Shown here in pieces: positions 1 through 4,905 of a stretch of 9,302 bases of DNA (position 1 is the first letter of the stretch; each line of letters starts with the position of its first letter). The notes under the pieces are model-generated. The model was not told the DNA's origin and did not search any database. It worked only from the letters and a program-made list of their open reading frames with translations. This DNA comes from an uncultured Prosthecobacter sp. (GTDB taxonomy: Bacteria; Verrucomicrobiota; Verrucomicrobiia; Verrucomicrobiales; Verrucomicrobiaceae). The stretch is from positions 1 through 9,302 of the forward strand of contig CALDGV010000836.1 in assembly GCA_937941745.1 (NCBI GenBank). Reading direction: 5' to 3'. Both the position numbers and the translations under genes were made by a program.

Positions 1-389
1 TGCTCACGCTCGAAGACCTGCAAAAGACCACGCGCCACGACGACGCCGTCGCCACGGGTTGCTGGTTCCTCGACATCCATCCGCCGGAGGTCTCCGTCGA
101 TAAACCCTTCACCGGTTCCGGCTTCCAGCCGAAGCCTTACGACATCAGTTATCGCACGCTGGTGCCGCAAAAGGTCAGCAACCTCCTTGTCGCCGGTCGC
201 TGCCACAGCGCCAGCAGCGAAGCCAGCGCCTCCAGTCGCGTCACCGCCACTGCGATGGCGCTCGGGGAAGCTGCGGGCACTGCTGCGGCGCTCGCCATGC
301 AGTCGAAGGACGAAGTCAGCACGCTGAACGGCGTGAAAGTGCGCGAGACGCTCGCGAAGCAGAATGGCGGACCCTTTTCCGAAGCCTGA
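1..389 (+). CDS. FAD-dependent oxidoreductase, C-terminal fragment
   Basis: The frame is open from base 3 to the TGA at 387-389, giving the last 128 residues of a protein whose start lies left of the window. The segment reading RTLVPQKVSNLLVAGRC, followed by SASSRVTATAMALGEAAGTAAALA, is the characteristic C-terminal FAD-contacting block of the FAD-dependent oxidoreductase family (PF12831-like). In that family an 'LLVAGRC...A..S.R....MALGQAAGTAAALA' pattern closes the dinucleotide-binding fold. These proteins are abundant in Planctomycetes and Verrucomicrobia, often as secreted enzymes of unknown substrate; the substrate cannot be told here. The next gene starts 28 bp downstream on the same strand and has a Tat-like signal, so the two may be co-transcribed. 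The family call is firm; the specific function is unknown. Confidence 0.8.
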   Translation, partial: LTLEDLQKTTRHDDAVATGCWFLDIHPPEVSVDKPFTGSGFQPKPYDISYRTLVPQKVSNLLVAGRCHSASSEASASSRVTATAMALGEAAGTAAALAMQSKDEVSTLNGVKVRETLAKQNGGPFSEA

Positions 390-417
390 TGCAGATCCCT
401 AAACCACGCTTTAGACC

Positions 418-612
418 ATGAACACGCAGCTCAACACCCTGACCCGACGCGAAGCTTTGCTCCAGACGTTCAAAGGTGCAGCCGCTGTCGCTCTGGCTGC
501 TCCAGTGATCGCTGAAGCAGAATCCAAAGCGCCCATTCAGCTTTCTGAGCCCGAGTTTGTGCCCGACAATGACTATCCCTTTTTCGGTGGTGACCTGCCG
601 GAAGGGTATTGA
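418..612 (+). CDS. Small protein with Tat-like signal peptide, function unknown
   Basis: This is a 64-residue ORF from ATG to TGA. Residues 8-13 read LTRREA, followed by LLQTFKGAAAVALAAPVIAEA. That is a twin-arginine motif (TRREALL), a short hydrophobic/alanine-rich h-region and an A-x-A-like cleavage site near residues 31-34. The mature part would be only about 30 residues, acidic and aromatic, ending NDYPFFGGDLPEGY. It begins 28 bp after the oxidoreductase stop codon on the same strand, so a role as a small exported partner of that flavoenzyme is plausible but inferred. No known domain is recognised. There is no Shine-Dalgarno sequence ahead of the ATG (ctttagacc). Alternatively it could be the remnant of a longer gene, because about 100 bp of non-coding DNA follow before the convergent opcA. 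Confidence 0.5.
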   Translation: MNTQLNTLTRREALLQTFKGAAAVALAAPVIAEAESKAPIQLSEPEFVPDNDYPFFGGDLPEGY

Positions 613-718
613 ATGCGCAGGGCGGCCGTATTTTTTTGGCCAAATGCTTGACCGTGAAGAGGTTGCGGCTTCCGAATTTGACCGATTTGGGGTGAATTTT
701 CAGGGTGGCGAGGTGCTT

Positions 719-1780
719 TCACTGCGGCTGGGAATCCCGCTGGAGCATGCGGCCGAGGAGGGGCAGGGCGGCTCTGAAGTGGGTGTTGCCGCCGGCGCGG
801 CTGAGCTGGGAGCTGATGAGTTCGGCGTCGGTGACGACGTCGGCAGGCAGCATTTCTTCGTGGCTGTGGCCCTCGCAGCTGGCGGTGGTGTGGACGTAGG
901 CGGAGGTGCCATCGCGGATGACGGCGAGATCGAGGCAGGGGGCCTTGAGCTGGAGGCGGGATAGGGCGCAGGCACCGGGGGCCTCCTGCAGGAGGATGCG
1001 CAGGGGGCTGCCATCGGGCTTCTGGAAGACGAGGCCGGGGATGGAGGGGGAGAGTTCGGCACCGAGGCGCTGGCAGATCCAGCCGCCGAGGAGGAGCGCG
1101 GAGCAGCGCTGGCCGGGGGCATGGGTGATTTCGATCTGCTCGATGCTGGGGAGGTGCTCGCGCGCCTTGGCGTCCTGGAAGGCGCTGGCGAGGGCGGTGC
1201 GGAGGAAGTGGCTGCGGGTCCAGCTGAGGTCTCGGACATCAAAGCCGGCGGCCTCGCGGGCTGCGAGGAGGTGGTCGAGCTCGGTGCGGGGATCGGCCCA
1301 GGCGCAGGTGTCCACGATGAGGGTGTGGAGGCGGGAGTAGAGCCTTTCTTCGAGGTGCCTGAGGCTGGCCTGCCACCAGATGAAGAGGGGGAGGTCGGAA
1401 TCGAGGTGGCCAAAGACGACGTTTTGGACCTGCGCGGCGCCGCCGCCTTCGAGGAGGAAGCTGATCTGCTCGCTACAGACGACCTGCTTGCCCTGGTAGG
1501 GGCGGCAGAGGGCGTTGATCCAGGCTCGGGCGCGCTGCTGCGGGGCCTCGGGGAGGCAGGTGATTAGGAGGGCGCGGCAGGAGTGGTGGGCGGTGATCTT
1601 TTCCAGGTGGTCGTGGTTGGATGCCACGGCCCCGGGGTCTTCGGAGTAGATGGCGAAGTTGATCAAGGAGGCGCGGGTCTTGGCTTCATCGCCTGCCCAG
1701 AGCTCCTGAAGGGCTCGGTCGATCTTGGGCAGGGGGACTTCGGTGCCGAGGCGGGAGAGGGTGTCTTCGGTAAGGGGCAT
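719..1780 (-). CDS. opcA: OpcA-like glucose-6-phosphate dehydrogenase assembly protein
   Basis: A 353-residue protein on the minus strand, ATG at 1780-1778 and TGA at 721-719. OpcA proteins bind glucose-6-phosphate dehydrogenase (Zwf) and promote its active oligomer, feeding the oxidative pentose phosphate pathway and NADPH supply in the cytoplasm. Family marks seen are LLITCLPEAP (71-80), GKQVVCSEQISFLLEG (97-112) and above all DLPLFIWWQASL (129-140), which matches the 'DLPv.lWW' core of OpcA (PF10128/COG3429). In cyanobacteria and actinobacteria opcA usually sits next to zwf. Here the right-hand neighbour is the divergent nuoD and no zwf lies within the window, so it seems detached. The start has no convincing ribosome binding site (ggtggcggcatc before ATG). 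Open frames on the opposite strand over this GC-rich gene are shadows. The family call is good; the partner is inferred. Confidence 0.78.
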   Translation of the reverse strand: MPLTEDTLSRLGTEVPLPKIDRALQELWAGDEAKTRASLINFAIYSEDPGAVASNHDHLEKITAHHSCRALLITCLPEAPQQRARAWINALCRPYQGKQVVCSEQISFLLEGGGAAQVQNVVFGHLDSDLPLFIWWQASLRHLEERLYSRLHTLIVDTCAWADPRTELDHLLAAREAAGFDVRDLSWTRSHFLRTALASAFQDAKAREHLPSIEQIEITHAPGQRCSALLLGGWICQRLGAELSPSIPGLVFQKPDGSPLRILLQEAPGACALSRLQLKAPCLDLAVIRDGTSAYVHTTASCEGHSHEEMLPADVVTDAELISSQLSRAGGNTHFRAALPLLGRMLQRDSQPQ

Positions 1781-2012
1781 GATGCCGCCACCATGAACCG
1801 TGCGGACGGCAGCACAACCCGTCTGTCAGGCGGGGAAACCGCAAAATGAGCATGCCAAGCATGAGGCGGGTCGATGGCAGGGCTGCTGGCTGGAGGGCAG
1901 GGCCGACAGGGGTTGGTGGGAAGCTTAGGGCGTGGGCGGCAGGCGGAGATGCCGGGTGGCGGGAACGGGCGCGGATCGCTGCAATGAGGCAGACTGAGCG
2001 TGTTCGCCGAGC

Positions 2013-2030
2013 TTGTGAAATTTTTCACAA
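2013..2030. promoter_or_regulatory. Rex-type redox operator (18-bp palindrome)
   Basis: The sequence TTGTGAAATTTTTCACAA is a perfect 8+2+8 inverted repeat and fits TTGTGAA-N4-TTCACAA, the site recognised by the NADH/NAD+-sensing repressor Rex. It lies 60 bp before the nuoD ATG, in the position expected for control of a complex I gene, a known Rex target class in several phyla. It also satisfies TGTGA-N6-TCACA, the core of CRP-family sites, so a CRP-like regulator is the main alternative. Whether this organism has Rex cannot be seen here. The palindrome is certain; the regulator is inferred from motif and context. Confidence 0.65.
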
Positions 2031-2056
2031 ATTCGTCTTGCTGGTGTTTACCGGCG

Positions 2057-2062
2057 TAGAAT
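2057..2062 (+). promoter_or_regulatory. Candidate -10 box for nuoDE
   Basis: TAGAAT matches five of six positions of the sigma-70 -10 box and lies 28 bp before the nuoD ATG. No good -35 box is found at 16-18 bp spacing; TTGCTG at 2038-2043 is only 13 bp away. The palindrome at 2013-2030 would sit just upstream of, or overlap, the -35 region. Weak call. Confidence 0.3.
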
Positions 2063-2090
2063 ACTCCCGAATCTCCCCCCAAATCCCCTG

Positions 2091-3350
2091 ATGCCCACTG
2101 TCACGCGAGAGTATGAAGCCCCTGATGTCGCCGCCAAAGCAGCGATGCAGGCGGAAAGCATGGAGGCGACCACCACGGACATCGTGGGTGAGAAGCTGGT
2201 CATCAACATGGGGCCCTCCCACCCGGCGACGCACGGGGTGCTGCGCCTGATCCTGGAGCTGGACGGAGAAGTGATCACGAAGGCGGAGCCGGACGTCGGC
2301 TTCCTGCACCGCGGCGATGAGAAGATCGCGGAGAACATGCACTACAACCAGTTCGTGCCTTACACGGACCGTCTGGATTACCTGGCACCTCTGGCGAACA
2401 ACGTGGCCTATGCCCTCGCCTGTGAGAAGCTGATGGGCTGGGAAGTGCCGGAGCGTGGGCGCGCCATCCGCGTGATCTGCTGTGAGCTGGCCCGCATCTC
2501 CGCCCACATGCTGGGTGTCGGGGTGTTTGCGATGGATGTGGGTGCGATGACGGTGTTCTTGTACACCTTCACCGAGCGCGAGAAGATCTACAATCTGTGC
2601 GAGCAGCTCACGGGAGCGCGCTTCACCACCAGTTACACCCGCGTGGGTGGCCAGGTGCGTGACCTGCCCGATGGCTTTGTGTCCGCCGTGCGCAAGTTCC
2701 TGGACGAACTGGAGCCGGTGATTGACGAGGTGGACAAGCTGCTGACCCGCAACGCCATCTTCATGGCCCGCACGCAGGGCCTGGGCGTGATCGGTAAGGA
2801 AGAAGCCATCGCCTGGGGCATTTCGGGTCCGAACCTGCGCGGTTCGGGTGTGGCGCACGACCTGCGCAAAGCGAACCCCTACCTCGACTACGAGCGCTAC
2901 GATTTCGATATCCCAGTAGGCACGACGGGTGACTGCTACGATCGCTACCTCGTTCGCATGGAGGAGATGCGGCAGAGCGTGCGCATCCTGCGTCAGGTGC
3001 TGGACAAGCTGCCTGGAGGCCCCATCAACGTGGCGGATGCCAAGGGCCTGCTGCCGAATAAGGAGAAGGTGCTGATGAAGATGGAGGAGCTGATCCACCA
3101 TTTCATCATCGCCACCCAGGGCATCGACGCTCCTGCTGGAGAGGTCTATTTCGGAGCGGAGAATCCCAAGGGTGAGCTCGGCTTCTACATCCACAGCAAG
3201 GGCGGTGGGGTTCCCTACCGGCTCAAGATCCGCAGCCCCTCATTCATCAACCTCAGCATCCTGCCGAAGATGCTCCCCGGCCATCTTTTGAGCGATGTCC
3301 CTTCGGTGCTCGGCAGCCTCGATTTCGTGATGGGCGAGTGCGACCGCTAG
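2091..3350 (+). CDS. nuoD: NADH-quinone oxidoreductase subunit D
   Basis: A 419-residue protein, close to the roughly 410 of separate NuoD/Nqo4 proteins and not fused to NuoC. NuoD is the 49-kDa-type subunit of complex I; it lines the quinone pocket at the junction of the peripheral and membrane arms. Visible are GPSHPATHGVLR (41-52) with the quinone-site His48, EPDVGFLHRGDEKIAE (66-81), YTDRLDYL (91-98) with the quinone-site Tyr97, and the conserved C-terminus GSLDFVMGECDR, so the protein is complete. The listed ATG has a C-rich leader and no Shine-Dalgarno. An in-frame ATG at 2160 has a weak purine-rich AGGCGGA upstream and would remove a 23-residue non-conserved extension, so the true start may be there. 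nuoE follows after 40 bp. A Rex-like operator lies upstream. nuoC is not upstream, because opcA is divergent. Confidence 0.97.
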   Translation: MPTVTREYEAPDVAAKAAMQAESMEATTTDIVGEKLVINMGPSHPATHGVLRLILELDGEVITKAEPDVGFLHRGDEKIAENMHYNQFVPYTDRLDYLAPLANNVAYALACEKLMGWEVPERGRAIRVICCELARISAHMLGVGVFAMDVGAMTVFLYTFTEREKIYNLCEQLTGARFTTSYTRVGGQVRDLPDGFVSAVRKFLDELEPVIDEVDKLLTRNAIFMARTQGLGVIGKEEAIAWGISGPNLRGSGVAHDLRKANPYLDYERYDFDIPVGTTGDCYDRYLVRMEEMRQSVRILRQVLDKLPGGPINVADAKGLLPNKEKVLMKMEELIHHFIIATQGIDAPAGEVYFGAENPKGELGFYIHSKGGGVPYRLKIRSPSFINLSILPKMLPGHLLSDVPSVLGSLDFVMGECDR

Positions 3351-3390
3351 CCATCCTTTGCTGACAACCTCATTTTAGACCTGATTGACG

Positions 3391-3891
3391 ATGGCCCTGG
3401 CAATTCCCGCTGACCTGGAAAGCAAGATCGACGAGGTGATCACTCATTACCCCGTCTCCAAGCGCAGCGCCGTGCTGCCCCTGCTGCATCTGATGCAGCA
3501 CCACTTCCGCTACATCAATGATGAGACGGTGAACTGGGTGGCCGCCAAGCTGGGTCTGGAGCCGATCCAGGTGCTGGAGGTCGTCACGTTCTATCCAGGC
3601 TTTCGCCAGAGTGCTCCTGGCAAGTTTCACATCCGCGTGTGCCGCACGCTTTCCTGCGCGATGGCAGGCAGCTACGAGTTGATGGAGTCGCTCTGCAAGG
3701 CGGCTGGCATCGACCGCAGCCATGTGGATCATCATCACCCGATTGCTGTCAGCGCCGACGGCAAATACAGCATTGAGTTCGCCGAATGTCTGGCTAGCTG
3801 CGGCTTTGGCCCGGTCTGCATGGTTGAGGACGACTTTTACGAAAAAGTGGAGCCATCCAAGGCCGCTGAGCTGCTGGCTCGATACAACTGA
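3391..3891 (+). CDS. nuoE: NADH-quinone oxidoreductase subunit E (2Fe-2S)
   Basis: A 166-residue thioredoxin-fold ferredoxin subunit (24-kDa type) of the complex I NADH-input module, carrying the N1a [2Fe-2S] cluster next to the FMN subunit NuoF. All four cluster ligands are present in the classical C-x4-C...C-x3-C arrangement: C84 and C89 in CRTLSC, C133 and C137 in CLASCGFGPVC. The N-terminal helical part with VLPLLHLMQHHFRYI and VLEVVTFYPGF is typical. I chose the ATG at 3391; an in-frame TTG two codons earlier is unlikely. Spacing of 40 bp from nuoD suggests one transcript. It is the last gene of the unit: a strong hairpin and a convergent gene follow, and nuoF and nuoG are absent here. 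Confidence 0.96.
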   Translation: MALAIPADLESKIDEVITHYPVSKRSAVLPLLHLMQHHFRYINDETVNWVAAKLGLEPIQVLEVVTFYPGFRQSAPGKFHIRVCRTLSCAMAGSYELMESLCKAAGIDRSHVDHHHPIAVSADGKYSIEFAECLASCGFGPVCMVEDDFYEKVEPSKAAELLARYN

Positions 3892-3898
3892 GTGGCCG

Positions 3899-3930
3899 AA
3901 AAGAAAACGCGCAGCCACAAGGCTGCGCGT
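3899..3930 (-). terminator. Intrinsic terminator between nuoE and pilin gene
   Basis: ACGCGCAGCC (3907-3916), loop ACAA, GGCTGCGCGT (3921-3930) form a perfect 10-bp GC-rich stem. Read on the minus strand it is followed by TTTTCTTTT (3907-3899), a good U-tract, 27 bp after the pilin stop codon. On the plus strand the stem follows nuoE by 15 bp but lacks a T-run. It therefore terminates the pilin transcript clearly and may also act on nuoDE. Confidence 0.85.
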
Positions 3931-3956
3931 CTTGCGATGAACGGGCTAAGACAGAT

Positions 3957-4595
3957 TTAGCGCCAGGAGACGATGTCATCCCGGGTGTTGATGATTTTGT
4001 CAGGCCCAAGGCAATGAATGGCGGTGCTGGTGGGAAGGTACTGAGGAGCGCGGGCGGAGATCCGCTGGTCCACGTTCTGCGCGTCCGGGTTCTCGATGCG
4101 GTTGTCGAGGTTGGTGTCCAGATAGATGCGGTAAGGCATGCCCCAGATGTCCACGAGGCGCACATTGCCGCCGCCGGATCCACTGCCGGTGTTGACGATG
4201 CCGAAGGAGGAGTTGTTTTTGGCAATCGCCAGATCAATGAACTTGATGCCGCGTGCGTTGAGGTTGGGCCCGCCTGCATTCGGGTCCACCATCGCCATCA
4301 GCACGCTGATGAGGTTGTTGGAGTCGTCAGTGATGATGGGATCAATGTCGTCACCGCCTGTGGTGCCGGTCAGGTCCACTGGGAAGCGGTTGTACTCCGT
4401 GCGGAAATGTCCGATCGCCACTTGAAGGTCCTTCATCACGGCCTTGGTGCGGGTGTTGTTGGCCATCTGCATCACCTTGTTGGTGACGGGGACTGCCAGC
4501 GAGGCCAGGATGGCGATGATGACGATGACGACGAGGAGCTCGACAAGGGTGAAGCCCTGACGAAGGCCTTTGGTAGAATGGAATGTGGTTTTCAT
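3957..4595 (-). CDS. Type II secretion / type IV pilin-like protein (GspG-like pseudopilin)
   Basis: A 212-residue minus-strand protein with a type IV prepilin signal. A short basic leader ends in RQG (12-14), followed by FTLVELLVVIVIIAILASLAVPV. Prepilin peptidase would cut after G14; Glu19 is the conserved mature Glu5. The rest of the N-terminal helix (NTRTKAVMKDLQVAIGHFRTEYNRFPV) and the WGMPYRIYLD segment resemble major pseudopilin GspG. The Asp-rich end (GPDKIINTRDDIVSW) is a form common in planctomycetal and verrucomicrobial pilin-like proteins. The Met at 4595 is chosen because the 26-residue extension from 4673 is neither conserved-looking nor leader-like. It is a solitary gene, convergent with nuoE and divergent from ppdK, with its own terminator. 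Whether it serves secretion or a pilus cannot be told, since no assembly genes are nearby. Confidence 0.85.
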   Translation of the reverse strand: MKTTFHSTKGLRQGFTLVELLVVIVIIAILASLAVPVTNKVMQMANNTRTKAVMKDLQVAIGHFRTEYNRFPVDLTGTTGGDDIDPIITDDSNNLISVLMAMVDPNAGGPNLNARGIKFIDLAIAKNNSSFGIVNTGSGSGGGNVRLVDIWGMPYRIYLDTNLDNRIENPDAQNVDQRISARAPQYLPTSTAIHCLGPDKIINTRDDIVSWR

Positions 4596-4676
4596 GGATG
4601 GATCTTGGGGGGTGGCTGGCTCAAAACCATGGAGCGCTTGTGCGCTGCCACGGCAGAATTTTTCAGCTGTCACGAG

Positions 4677-4706
4677 CTTAAATCATAATTCTGCCCGCAG
4701 CGTCAA
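4677..4706 (-). promoter_or_regulatory. Candidate promoter of the pilin-like gene
   Basis: On the minus strand TTGACG (4706-4701) is followed after 18 bp by TTTAAG (4682-4677), 82 bp from the chosen pilin start. The -35 match is good (5/6), the -10 match modest (4/6). The -35 box lies inside an inverted repeat GCGTCA (4700-4705) / TGACGC (4713-4718), which could be an operator. Motif-based and tentative. Confidence 0.3.
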
Positions 4707-4806
4707 GACTTGTGACGCATCCGATGAAACCAACCTGCTTTGCATGGCCGCTTCCGAGCGCGTTGATGATCAGCGTGATGCACTCATGGCGAGTCTCAAC
4801 TTTTGA

Positions 4807-4834
4807 TTGTCAACTTGTGCTTGCATCCTATAAT
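4807..4834 (+). promoter_or_regulatory. Sigma-70 promoter of ppdK
   Basis: TTGTCA (4807-4812), a 16-bp spacer, and a perfect TATAAT (4829-4834) form the best promoter in the window. Transcription would begin near 4841, giving a leader of about 65 nt before the ppdK ATG. The direct repeat TCAACTT at 4796-4802 and 4810-4816 overlaps the -35 region. Confidence 0.75.
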
Positions 4835-4844
4835 CGAAGAATAA

Positions 4845-4891
4845 TTATCGGCTTTCTGATCCCAAAAAACACAAAACCCACACGCCGATAA
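4845..4891 (+). promoter_or_regulatory. Inverted repeat in the ppdK leader
   Basis: TTATCGGC (4845-4852) and GCCGATAA (4884-4891) are perfect 8-bp complements separated by 31 nt of A/C-rich sequence. The pair sits wholly inside the predicted 5' leader and ends 14 nt before the ppdK ATG. It could form an RNA stem with a large unstructured loop, or be a protein operator with widely spaced half-sites. It resembles no riboswitch class I recognise. Confidence 0.45.
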
Positions 4892-4905
4892 CGCAAACAA
4901 ACTCT

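Larger units (their letters stand above)
1781..2090. other. Divergent intergenic region opcA / nuoD
   Basis: 310 bp between the divergent starts of opcA and nuoD. The left 230 bp are GC-rich and G-skewed on the + strand, and hold only short open frames with biased, non-protein-like composition; I see no gene there. The right 80 bp become AT-richer and contain an 18-bp palindrome (2013-2030) and a TAGAAT box (2057-2062), which look like the nuoD control region. No clear promoter for opcA could be picked out. Confidence 0.6.

Noticed and set aside
624..641. GGCC...GGCC with a T7 run as terminator between the Tat protein and opcA
   Set aside because: Only a 4-bp stem with the T-run inside the loop; not a credible intrinsic terminator in either direction.
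700..1567. Several open frames overlapping opcA on both strands
   Set aside because: Low-complexity Ser/Pro/Arg or Gly/Glu/Ala products; the opcA frame alone gives a protein with family motifs.
1846..2091. 81-codon plus-strand frame upstream of nuoD
   Set aside because: Spans the palindrome and putative promoter, has Trp/Arg/Gly-biased composition and no similarity I recognise; most likely chance.
2025..3194. 389-codon minus-strand frame opposite nuoD
   Set aside because: Antisense to a complete, highly conserved NuoD; His/Arg/Gln-rich shadow composition with no domain.
4596..4673. 26-residue N-terminal extension of the pilin-like protein
   Set aside because: Prepilin leaders are short; the Met at 4595 gives a normal 14-residue leader ending in glycine.
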